In this document: in pieces, positions 1 to 6,772 of the stretch
Numbering within the stretch: the stretch's first letter is position 1
How the letters are laid out: every line of letters begins with the position of its first letter
Source of the DNA: CAKTOF01 sp964523945
Lineage (GTDB): Bacteria > Bacillota > Clostridia > Oscillospirales > Oscillospiraceae
Assembly: GCA_964523945.1 (NCBI GenBank)
Contig: CAZGBU010000106.1
Location: 1-7,070, forward strand
Direction: 5' to 3'
DNA length: 7,070 nucleotides
Notes under the pieces: model-generated
Told to the model about the DNA's origin: nothing
Databases searched by the model: none
What the model saw: the letters and a program-made list of their open reading frames with translations, nothing else
Made by a program: the position numbers and the translations under genes

Positions 1-188
1 CTGGGCTTCGATTTTGTTGGGGCGGCGCTGGAAAAAGGGCGACGGGGATTCTGCCAGCGGTCATTCCGAACACCGCGCCGGAACGCCAGCGCCAAAACGC
101 GGAACCAGCAGCGGCAGCAAAGTAGGCGCAGGGGCAAATCAAATTTCGTCAGGAGTTAGGCCGCTGCCAGCCTGCAAGTTTGTACGGG
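1..188. repeat. Composite intergenic repeat, copy 1 (left edge cut by window)
   Basis: This stretch aligns without gaps to 1761-1948 at a constant offset of 1760, with about 14 mismatches counted by hand (about 93% identity). The first 38 bases are identical. No credible gene lies in it: the short reading frames across it have no ribosome binding site or recognisable domain. It lies downstream of rnhA, just as copy 2 lies downstream of gyrA, and in the same orientation relative to the genes. Copy 1 probably continues to the left of base 1, because copy 2 has further structured sequence in the equivalent position (1721-1760). The nature of the repeat is unknown. It could be a non-autonomous mobile element, a REP-like element or a structured RNA. 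Confidence 0.9.
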
Positions 189-200
189 ATAGGGGTGTCG

Positions 201-226
201 GGGGAAGGGAATTTGTTCCCTTCCCC
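201..226. repeat. Perfect 11-bp hairpin with 4-nt loop
   Basis: GGGGAAGGGAA (201-211) and TTCCCTTCCCC (216-226) are exact reverse complements around the loop TTTG. The hairpin lies just past the conserved 188-bp repeat and is absent from the corresponding place in copy 2, so it belongs to a variable part of the composite. No run of T follows on either strand, so it is not a standard intrinsic terminator. Confidence 0.85.
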
Positions 227-243
227 TAACTCGCATTTTCTTC

Positions 244-275
244 CCCCATTCTTTTGGCGAAACAAAAGAATGGGG
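244..275. repeat. Perfect 13-bp hairpin with 6-nt loop
   Basis: CCCCATTCTTTTG (244-256) and CAAAAGAATGGGG (263-275) are exact reverse complements around the loop GCGAAA. It sits 17 bases from the hairpin at 201-226 and directly abuts the motif CCGCCGGAGGC at 276-286. No U-tract follows on either strand. It is best read as a palindromic repeat unit of unknown role that could stabilise the 3' end of a read-through rnhA transcript. Confidence 0.85.
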
Positions 276-386
276 CCGCCGGAGGCATAAACAGATTCAC
301 AAATCAGCGCCCGGCGAAACGCTATCACAAAAGACCCGCCGGAGGCATGACAGACCAACAAACCCGCGCCTTGCCAAATCAAATTT
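276..386. repeat. Pair of CCGCCGGAGGC motif repeats with stem-loop
   Basis: Two exact copies of CCGCCGGAGGC start 60 bases apart (276-286 and 336-346). Each is followed by a similar tail, CATAAACAGA or CATGACAGAC. Between them, 307-346 forms an imperfect stem: GCGCCCGGCG pairs with CGCCGGAGGC at 8 of 10 positions. Bases 307-347 recur inverted at 6974-7014 with one mismatch. The segment ends with CAAATCAAATTT (375-386), which also occurs at 135-146 inside copy 1 of the large repeat. A degenerate version of this whole segment is found next to gyrA at about 2157-2207. Confidence 0.8.
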
Positions 387-403
387 CTCCCCCGCGCGGG
401 AAC

Positions 404-435
404 AAAAAAGTTCGGGGCGCTAGTGCGCCTCGAAC
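404..435 (-). terminator. Intrinsic terminator of rnhA
   Basis: On the minus strand GTTCGAGGCGC (435-425), loop ACTA and GCGCCCCGAAC (420-410) form an 11-bp stem with one A-C mismatch. It is followed at once by six T (409-404). This is the classic shape of a Rho-independent terminator. The stem overlaps the last codons of rnhA and the TAG stop (422-420), so the terminator is built into the end of the gene. No T-tract follows on the plus strand, so it acts for rnhA only. Confidence 0.88.
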
Positions 436-863
436 TGCTTTCTGGCGGCGACGGCGAGCGCGTCGCAGCGGTTGTTGTTCGGATTGTCGGCGTGGCCCTT
501 CACCCAGTGGAAGCGCACGCGGTGTGTCCGGCAGAGCGCGAGCAGCTGCTCCCACAGATCCGGGTTGAGCGCCGGGTCTTTTTTGTTGCGCATCCAGCCG
601 TTCGCGCGCCATTTTTCGGCCCAGCCCTTTGTCATCGCGTTGACGACATACTGCGAATCGGTGAACAGCTCGACTTCGCACGGCTCGCGCAGCGCCGAGA
701 GCGCGGCGATCACGCCGGTCAACTCCATGCGGTTGTTGGTCGTGGCCGGCGCGCCGCCTGAAAGCTCCTTCTGCACGCCGCCGTATTCCAGGATCGCGCC
801 CCAGCCGCCCGGCCCGGGGTTGCCGGCGCACGCGCCGTCGGTGTAAATGGTCACAGATTTCAT
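420..863 (-). CDS. rnhA: Ribonuclease HI
   Basis: This 147-residue protein cleaves the RNA strand of RNA:DNA hybrids in the cytoplasm, acting on R-loops and primer remnants. The full RNase H fold is present at the usual length. Motifs in order are YTDGACAGNPGPGGWG (7-22) with Asp9, TNNRMEL (42-48) with Glu47, FTDSQYV (67-73) with Asp69, HWVKGH (119-124) with His124, and CDALA with Asp134. These match the four metal-binding acidic residues and the catalytic His of E. coli RNase HI (Asp10, Glu48, Asp70, Asp134, His124). The ATG at 863 was chosen because GGAGG lies six bases upstream and the family motif begins at once. An in-frame ATG at 950 would add 29 residues unlike any RNase H. The start overlaps the stop of the short upstream ORF as ATGA, which suggests translational coupling. 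The gene ends in an intrinsic terminator. Identification is very secure. Confidence 0.97.
   Translation of the reverse strand: MKSVTIYTDGACAGNPGPGGWGAILEYGGVQKELSGGAPATTNNRMELTGVIAALSALREPCEVELFTDSQYVVNAMTKGWAEKWRANGWMRNKKDPALNPDLWEQLLALCRTHRVRFHWVKGHADNPNNNRCDALAVAARKQFEAH
834..863. repeat. Direct repeat of rnhA start, copy at the true gene
   Basis: Bases 834-863 (first ten codons of rnhA read on the minus strand) match 968-997, offset 134. About 25 of 30 bases are the same, including CGCCGTCGGTGTA at the codon 5-10 end. The encoded peptides are MKSVTIYTDG here and MKQVTIYTDG upstream. Confidence 0.8.
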
Positions 864-997
864 AAAATTCCTCCGTCCGGCGGCGCGTGCATGCCATCCC
901 CCGCCGGTTCCGGCGCCAGCCGGGAGACGGAGGGGGCATTTCTGCGGCACGCGCGCAGCGCGGCGCCGCCGTCGGTGTAGATGGTAACCTGTTTCAT
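860..997 (-). pseudogene. Duplicated rnhA 5' end; 45-aa ORF overlapping the rnhA start
   Basis: Directly upstream of rnhA is a second ATG (997) whose first ten codons read MKQVTIYTDG, nearly the same as the rnhA start MKSVTIYTDG and including the first catalytic Asp. After residue 10 the similarity is lost, and the frame continues as an Ala/Arg/Pro-rich stretch for 45 residues in total. It then stops at TGA (862-860), which overlaps the ATG of rnhA (863-861) as ATGA. The frame differs from that of rnhA (offset 134), so it is not an N-terminal extension. A perfect AGGAGG at 1005-1010 precedes it, so it is probably translated. The likely origin is a partial tandem duplication of the rnhA start followed by deletion or decay. 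It may now act as a coupled leader for rnhA. It cannot be an active RNase H, since Glu47, Asp69 and Asp134 equivalents are absent. An assembly error is possible but not suggested by the clean overlap. Confidence 0.6.
870..874 (-). promoter_or_regulatory. Ribosome binding site that sets the rnhA start
   Basis: GGAGG on the minus strand is followed by AATTTT and the ATG at 863, an ideal spacing. It lies inside the short upstream ORF, so ribosomes translating that ORF would pass over it before reaching the overlapping stop and start. Confidence 0.8.
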
Positions 998-1003
998 GGA
1001 TGG

Positions 1004-1010
1004 ACCTCCT
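1004..1010 (-). promoter_or_regulatory. Strong ribosome binding site of the short ORF upstream of rnhA
   Basis: AGGAGGT on the minus strand ends six bases before the ATG at 997. It is a closer match to the anti-Shine-Dalgarno sequence than the site in front of rnhA itself, so most initiation in this mRNA segment could occur at the short ORF. Confidence 0.75.
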
Positions 1011-1027
1011 GTGGGCCTGCGGCCGGC

Positions 1028-1492
1028 TCAGAGCGTCCGCAGGATTTCCGCGCGCTTTTCCTCATACTCGCGCCTGGTGATCAGTCCGCCGTCATAGAGC
1101 GTCTGGAGCTGAGTGAGCCGCGCGGCGACCGCATCGGCATCCGCGTGCGGTGCGGCCGGCGCATCGTTCGCAGCGTCCGCCTGCGGCGCGGCGGTGTCCG
1201 AAAACATGCCGCGCATGACCGCCGCATCCTCCTGCGTCACGTCATAGGCCACGCGGTGCACCGGTCCGTTTCTGCGCGCCATCTGCACAATCGCGACGAC
1301 AACAAAGATCGCGGAAACCAGCGTCCAGATCACGCCGAACAGGCCGGCGCCCGGGATGAGAACGGTTACGCCCAGGACGACGAAGCCCAGGCTGACGATC
1401 AGAAACGGCACAAGCGCCAGCCGCTGCAAATTGCGCGTCTGCCGCGTGGGCTGGGACTGGATTGAAACATGACCTCGTTTTCGATGCTGCAT
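1028..1492 (-). CDS. Two-helix membrane protein with C-terminal SHOCT domain
   Basis: This 154-residue protein has a basic N-terminus (1-24), two hydrophobic helices at about 25-46 and 49-71, a basic stop (ARRN, 72-75), and an Ala/Asp/Pro-rich linker at about 98-120. It ends in a 30-residue C-terminal module, AARLTQLQTLYDGGLITRRE... to the end. The pattern L..L..L...G.IT..EYE.KRAEIL is that of SHOCT (short C-terminal) domains, which often sit at the end of small membrane or stress-linked proteins and are thought to mediate oligomerisation. The short inter-helix turn (IPGAG) suggests a hairpin with both ends in the cytoplasm. The ATG at 1492 is supported by AAGGAG six bases upstream. The stop lies 30 bp before the short ORF of the rnhA leader, and no terminator is visible, so the gene is probably cotranscribed with rnhA. 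The specific function is unknown. The membrane topology and SHOCT call are fairly secure. Confidence 0.85.
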   Translation of the reverse strand: MQHRKRGHVSIQSQPTRQTRNLQRLALVPFLIVSLGFVVLGVTVLIPGAGLFGVIWTLVSAIFVVVAIVQMARRNGPVHRVAYDVTQEDAAVMRGMFSDTAAPQADAANDAPAAPHADADAVAARLTQLQTLYDGGLITRREYEEKRAEILRTL

Positions 1493-1498
1493 GGCTGT

Positions 1499-1504
1499 CT
1501 CCTT
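1499..1504 (-). promoter_or_regulatory. Ribosome binding site of the SHOCT protein gene
   Basis: AAGGAG on the minus strand, six bases before the ATG at 1492, fixes this start. No better upstream start exists. Confidence 0.75.
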
Positions 1505-1523
1505 TCCGGCCGGCCAGGTCTGT

Positions 1524-1551
1524 ATTCCATCGCTGCGGCGCGGACTTTCAA
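1524..1551 (-). promoter_or_regulatory. Possible promoter of the SHOCT-rnhA unit
   Basis: On the minus strand TTGAAA (1551-1546, five of six to the -35 consensus) is followed after 16 bases by TGGAAT (1529-1524, four of six to the -10 consensus). Transcription would begin around 1515-1518, roughly 25 bases before the start codon. The -35-like hexamer lies at the edge of the intergenic repeat unit at 1538-1575. This is a weak, motif-only call. Confidence 0.3.
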
Positions 1552-1575
1552 TCTGTTTATGCCTCCGGCGGGTTA
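1538..1575. repeat. Intergenic motif repeat, minus-oriented copy
   Basis: GCGCGGACTTTCAATCTGTT followed by TATGCCTCCGGCGGG closely matches 6953-6989. Read on the minus strand, 1550-1569 is an exact copy of the 20-mer at 278-297, which begins GCCGGAGGC. It therefore links the three gene-free blocks of the window. Confidence 0.8.
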
Positions 1576-1582
1576 CTTTCGC

Positions 1583-1616
1583 GTGCCCTGTGGGTACATG
1601 TGCCCTGTGGGTATCT
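1583..1616. repeat. Two tandem 17-bp units
   Basis: GTGCCCTGTGGGTACAT (1583-1599) is followed directly by GTGCCCTGTGGGTATCT (1600-1616), with differences only in the last three bases. Each holds a small palindrome of the type TGCCC-n3-GGGTA. A related small palindrome, TACCCTTCGGGCAC, occurs at 1640-1653, and GTGCCCTTCGGGTAC at 2123-2137. Confidence 0.7.
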
Positions 1617-1663
1617 GTTTGTGCAGAAAAGTCACCAAATACCCTTCGGGCACAGGCGACACG

Positions 1664-1702
1664 CCCAAGGGAGGGACTATTTACAGCCGTCCCTCCCTTG
1701 GG
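1664..1702. repeat. Perfect 14-bp inverted repeat with 11-nt loop
   Basis: CCCAAGGGAGGGAC (1664-1677) and GTCCCTCCCTTGGG (1689-1702) are exact reverse complements around TATTTACAGCC. No T-tract follows on either strand, so an intrinsic terminator is not supported. It is another palindromic unit of the repeat-rich block between gyrA and the SHOCT gene. Confidence 0.8.
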
Positions 1703-1720
1703 AATCCCTCCTTCCTAAGA

Positions 1721-1937
1721 TTGCAGGCTGGGATGCGCCTTACAGGACAAACCTGATTTGCTGGGCTTCGATTTTGTTGGGGCGGCGCTGGAAAAAGGCC
1801 GTCTGGGATTCTGCCAGCGGTCATTCCGAACACAGATCCAGAACACCAGCGCTATAACGCGGAACCAGCAGCGGCAGCAAAGTAGGCGCAGGGGCAAATC
1901 AGGTTTCGTCAGGAGTTAGGCCGCTGGCAGCCTGCAA
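1721..1937. repeat. 217-bp nested imperfect palindrome containing repeat copy 2
   Basis: Three inverted pairs nest in order. TTGCAGGCTG (1721-1730) pairs with CAGCCTGCAA (1928-1937), GCCT (1737-1740) with AGGC (1918-1921), and AAACCTGATTTG (1749-1760) with CAAATCAGGTTT (1895-1906). A further 7-bp pair, GCGCTGG (1785-1791) with CCAGCGC (1846-1852), lies inside. The outer and 12-bp pairs are perfect. An alternative pairing of CTGCCAGCGG (1811-1820) with CCGCTGGCAG (1921-1930) competes with the outer stem. The element has no gene. It could be a miniature inverted-repeat element, since its ends are inverted repeats, or a structured 3' UTR RNA of gyrA. I see no clear target-site duplication at its ends. 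Confidence 0.6.
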
Positions 1938-1948
1938 GTTTGCACGGG
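1761..1948. repeat. Composite intergenic repeat, copy 2
   Basis: This is the full-length match to 1-188 (about 93% identity, no gaps). It lies downstream of gyrA in the same relative orientation as copy 1 downstream of rnhA. Beyond the N gap, 2157-2207 resembles 337-386 next to rnhA, so the shared composite is longer than 188 bp and has a variable centre. Confidence 0.9.
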
Positions 1949-1976
1949 GATGGGGTGCAGGGGACGTGTGCCCTTC
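1922..1976. repeat. 55-bp exact repeat, left side of the gap
   Basis: The 55 bases before the N gap are identical to the 55 bases after it (2077-2131). Exact identity of this length on both sides of a gap is typical of an overlap at contig ends and may not reflect a true tandem duplication. Confidence 0.9.
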
Positions 1977-2076
1977 NNNNNNNNNNNNNNNNNNNNNNNN
2001 NNNNNNNNNNNNNNNNNNNNNNNNNNNNNNNNNNNNNNNNNNNNNNNNNNNNNNNNNNNNNNNNNNNNNNNNNNNN
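1977..2076. other. Assembly gap of exactly 100 N
   Basis: One hundred N in a row is a conventional filler, so the true length is unknown. The gap falls inside the repeat block, where short-read assembly would fail. No gene can be read across it. Confidence 0.98.
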
Positions 2077-2131
2077 CGCTGGCAGCCTGCAAGTTTGCAC
2101 GGGGATGGGGTGCAGGGGACGTGTGCCCTTC
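2077..2131. repeat. 55-bp exact repeat, right side of the gap
   Basis: This is the second of two identical 55-base flanks of the N gap (the first is 1922-1976). If the flanks are one sequence assembled twice, the real chromosome runs from 1976 directly to 2132. Confidence 0.9.
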
Positions 2132-2230
2132 GGGTACGGCGAAATGAAAGAAAGAGGCCGTCGGAGACATGACAGACTCACAAGCCCGAGCCCGGCTCCA
2201 ATCAAATCAAACCCAAAGCGGGGACTGGGC
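2132..2230. repeat. Degenerate end of the composite repeat next to gyrA
   Basis: After a GGGTAC that completes a small palindrome with GTGCCC (2123-2128), bases 2157-2207 follow the pattern of 337-386: CCGTCGGAGAC, ATGACAGACT, then an AATCAAAT tract. Similarity is weaker than in the 188-bp part. No convincing terminator for gyrA is present: a four-pair stem CCCA/TGGG near 2212-2229 followed by a broken T-rich tract is too weak to call. Confidence 0.5.
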
Positions 2231-4786
2231 TTACGCCTCAGGCGCGGACTGCGCCGGGTCATCCGCCGCGACCGCATCCCCTGCGGGCGCATCTTCCGCC
2301 GCGGGCGCGTCCTCGCGGTCGACGCGGACAACGCCGGTGACCTGGTCGCCGGCCTCGACGCGCATCACGATCACGCCCTGTACGGTGCGCGAGTACACGC
2401 CGATGTCCGACGCGTGCATCCGGATCATCACGCCGCCGGACTCGATGAGCATCACATCATCGTCGTCCGTCACCGCGCACACGCCGGCCACCTGGCCGGT
2501 CTTGGCCGTCAGGTTGTAGTTCTTCATGCCGCTGCCGCCGCGGCCCTGCGCCGCGCCGGAGTCGCCGCGCAGATACTCCTCGACCGTGGTGCGCTTGCCG
2601 TAGCCGCGCTCGGTGACGGTCAGGAGCGTCTCGCCCGCGCGGTAGAGCGCCGCGCCGACGACGATATCGCCGTCTTTGAGCCGGATGCCGCGCACGCCGG
2701 CCGCGTCGCGGCCCATCGGGCGCACGTCGCGCTCATCGAAGCAGATGGCGCGCCCGCCGCGCGTGGCCAGGATGACCCGGTCCTCGCCGGTGGTCTTGAA
2801 CACGGAGATCAGCTCGTCGCCGTCGTCGAGCGTGATGGCGCGGATGCCGGCCTTGCGGGCGGTGTTGATCGAGCTGAGCACAATGCGCTTGACCGTGCCG
2901 CCGCGCGTGACCATCATCAGATACGCGTCGTCGGTCAGCGCGCGGGTGAAGACCATCGCGGTGACGTGCTCGTCCGGCTCGAGCGGCAGGACGTTGACGA
3001 TCGCGGTGCCGCGCGCGGTGCGCGACGCCTCGGGGATCTGATAGCCCTTGCGCCGGTGGACGCGGCCGCGGTTGGTGAAAAACAGCAGATACTCGTGCGT
3101 TGAGGCCGCGAACAGGTACCGCACGTTGTCGGCCTCCTTGAGCGAGGCGGCCGAGATGCCGCGCCCGCCGCGGTGCTGCGCCTTGTAGGTGTCGGCCGGC
3201 ATGCGCTTGATATAGCCGGCGTCGGAGAGGGTGTAGATGCACGCCTCCTCCTCGATCAGGTCCTCGATGTCGAGCTCGTCCTCGACGTCCTGGATCTCGG
3301 TGCGGCGGTCGTCGCCGTATTTGTCGGCGATGGCGATCAGCTCCTCGCGCAGCACGGCCTTGATCTTCTCCGGATCGGCGAGCAGCGCGCGGTAATAGGC
3401 GATCTTCTCCTCGAGCTCGCGGTATTCCTGCTCGAGCTTTTCGCGGTTGAGCCCCTGCAGCGCGATCAGGCGCATGTCGCAGATGGCCTGCGCCTGCACG
3501 TCGTCGAGGGCAAAGCGGGCCATCAGGTTTTCCTTCGCGTTGTCGTAGCTCTCGCGGATGATGTGGATGACCTCGTCGATGTTGTCCTGCGCGATCAGCA
3601 GCCCCTCGAGCAGATGCGCGCGCTCGAGCGCCTTCTGCAGATCGTACTGCGTCCGCCGGACGATAATCTCCTCCTGGAAGGCCAGGTACTCGTCGAGGAT
3701 GTGGCGCAGCGAGAGGATGCGCGGCTGCGTCTGGTTGTTGACGAGCGCGAGCATGTTGACGGCGAACGTCGTCTGCATCTGCGTCTGCGCGAACAGGCGG
3801 TTGAGCACCACCTGGGGATTGGCGTCGTGGCGCAGCTCGATGACGATGCGCATGCCGTTGCGGTCGGACTCGTCGCGCAGGTCGGAGATGCCCTCGAGGC
3901 GCTTTTCGCGCACCTGCTCGGCGATGGCCGCGATCAGCTGGCGCTTGTTGACCTGATAGGGCAGCTCGGTGACGATGATGCGGACGCGGCCGGCGCCGTG
4001 CTCTTCGAACTCGGTGCGGGCGCGGACGGTGATGCGGCCGCGGCCGGTGGCGTAGGCCGCGCGGATGCCGCTGCGGCCCATGATGATGCCGCGGGTCGGA
4101 AAGTCGGGGCCCTTGATGTGCTCCATCAGGTCGGCCAGGTCGGCCTCGGGATTGTCGAGCACGCACACGCACGCGCCGATGACCTCGCGCAGGTTGTGCG
4201 GCGGGATATTCGTCGCCATGCCGACGGCGATGCCGCTCGAGCCGTTGACCAGCAGGTTCGGGAAGCGGCTCGGCAGCACGCGCGGCTCTTTTCGCGTCTC
4301 GTCGAAGTTCGGGTCCCAGTCGACGGTGTCCTTGTCGATGTCGCGCAGCATCTCGTCGGCCAGGCGTGCCATGCGCGCCTCGGTGTAACGATAGGCGGCC
4401 GGGGGATCGCCGTCGACCGAGCCGAAGTTGCCGTGCCCGTCGATGAGCGGGTAACGCATCGAAAAGTCCTGCGCCAGGCGGACGAGCGCGTCGTAGACCG
4501 ACGCGTCGCCATGCGGATGGTACCGGCCGAGCACGTCGCCGACGGCGGTCGCGCACTTGCGGAACGGCTTGTCGCGGGTCAGGCCGTCTTCAAACATCGC
4601 GAAGAGGATGCGGCGGTGGACGGGCTTCAGGCCGTCGCGCACATCGGGCAGCGCGCGGCCGACGATGACCGACATCGCGTAGTCGATGTAGCTCGACTTC
4701 ATCTCCTCCACCAGCTCGGAGTTGACAATCACCTGATTGGGATAGGTGATGTCCTCCGGCCTGTAATCGGTTTTCTTTTTCGCCAT
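2231..4786 (-). CDS. gyrA: DNA gyrase subunit A
   Basis: This 851-residue protein is the cleavage-rejoining subunit of DNA gyrase, which works as an A2B2 complex in the cytoplasm to introduce negative supercoils using ATP. The winged-helix and tower region (about 30-510) carries the active site AAYRYTEAR, with catalytic Tyr134 and partner Arg133 (E. coli Tyr122 and Arg121). The C-terminal DNA-wrapping beta-pinwheel (about 515-820) holds the GyrA box QHRGGRG at 537-543, which marks gyrase rather than topoisomerase IV ParC. An acidic Ala/Pro-rich tail follows (823-851). In the quinolone region HPHGDASVYDA (90-100), the position of E. coli Ser83 is Ala95, while Asp99 (E. coli Asp87) is kept. The ATG lies 13 bp after the gyrB stop, with a GGGGGG-type binding site in the gap, so gyrB and gyrA are one operon. 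The gene looks intact and identification is certain. Confidence 0.99.
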   Translation of the reverse strand: MAKKKTDYRPEDITYPNQVIVNSELVEEMKSSYIDYAMSVIVGRALPDVRDGLKPVHRRILFAMFEDGLTRDKPFRKCATAVGDVLGRYHPHGDASVYDALVRLAQDFSMRYPLIDGHGNFGSVDGDPPAAYRYTEARMARLADEMLRDIDKDTVDWDPNFDETRKEPRVLPSRFPNLLVNGSSGIAVGMATNIPPHNLREVIGACVCVLDNPEADLADLMEHIKGPDFPTRGIIMGRSGIRAAYATGRGRITVRARTEFEEHGAGRVRIIVTELPYQVNKRQLIAAIAEQVREKRLEGISDLRDESDRNGMRIVIELRHDANPQVVLNRLFAQTQMQTTFAVNMLALVNNQTQPRILSLRHILDEYLAFQEEIIVRRTQYDLQKALERAHLLEGLLIAQDNIDEVIHIIRESYDNAKENLMARFALDDVQAQAICDMRLIALQGLNREKLEQEYRELEEKIAYYRALLADPEKIKAVLREELIAIADKYGDDRRTEIQDVEDELDIEDLIEEEACIYTLSDAGYIKRMPADTYKAQHRGGRGISAASLKEADNVRYLFAASTHEYLLFFTNRGRVHRRKGYQIPEASRTARGTAIVNVLPLEPDEHVTAMVFTRALTDDAYLMMVTRGGTVKRIVLSSINTARKAGIRAITLDDGDELISVFKTTGEDRVILATRGGRAICFDERDVRPMGRDAAGVRGIRLKDGDIVVGAALYRAGETLLTVTERGYGKRTTVEEYLRGDSGAAQGRGGSGMKNYNLTAKTGQVAGVCAVTDDDDVMLIESGGVMIRMHASDIGVYSRTVQGVIVMRVEAGDQVTGVVRVDREDAPAAEDAPAGDAVAADDPAQSAPEA

Positions 4787-4792
4787 GTTCGC

Positions 4793-4799
4793 GCCCCCC

Positions 4800-4802
<3 letters not shown>
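4793..4802 (-). promoter_or_regulatory. G-rich ribosome binding site of gyrA over the gyrB stop
   Basis: The minus strand reads TAAGGGGGGC, in which the gyrB stop TAA runs into the G-run six to seven bases before the gyrA ATG. It is less perfect than the AAGGAGG of gyrB, which fits translation of gyrA by coupling to gyrB. Confidence 0.55.
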
Positions 4803-6758
<1,956 letters not shown>

Positions 6759-6763
6759 GAGAG

Positions 6764-6772
6764 AACCTCCTT
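6764..6772 (-). promoter_or_regulatory. Ribosome binding site that selects the TTG start of gyrB
   Basis: AAGGAGGTT on the minus strand is followed by CTCTC and the TTG at 6758-6756. This near-perfect site at ideal spacing favours the TTG over the ATG four codons later. Confidence 0.85.

Noticed and set aside
244..275. Intrinsic terminator at the 13-bp hairpin
   Set aside because: No U-tract follows on either strand, and rnhA already has a clear terminator at 404-435.
1..419. Insertion sequence or transposon remnant with coding capacity
   Set aside because: No transposase or integrase fragment can be read on either strand, and no target duplication is visible. Only a non-coding repeat is supported.
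420..950. Longer rnhA starting at the ATG at 950
   Set aside because: The extra 29 residues do not resemble RNase HI. The ATG at 863 has a proper binding site and begins directly with the family motif.
1462..1897. Short frames on both strands in the gyrA-SHOCT gap
   Set aside because: They consist of repeat sequence, lack supported starts, and match no family I recognise.
1940..3103. Plus-strand open frame running through the N gap
   Set aside because: It crosses 100 unknown bases and then runs antisense to gyrA, so continuity is meaningless.
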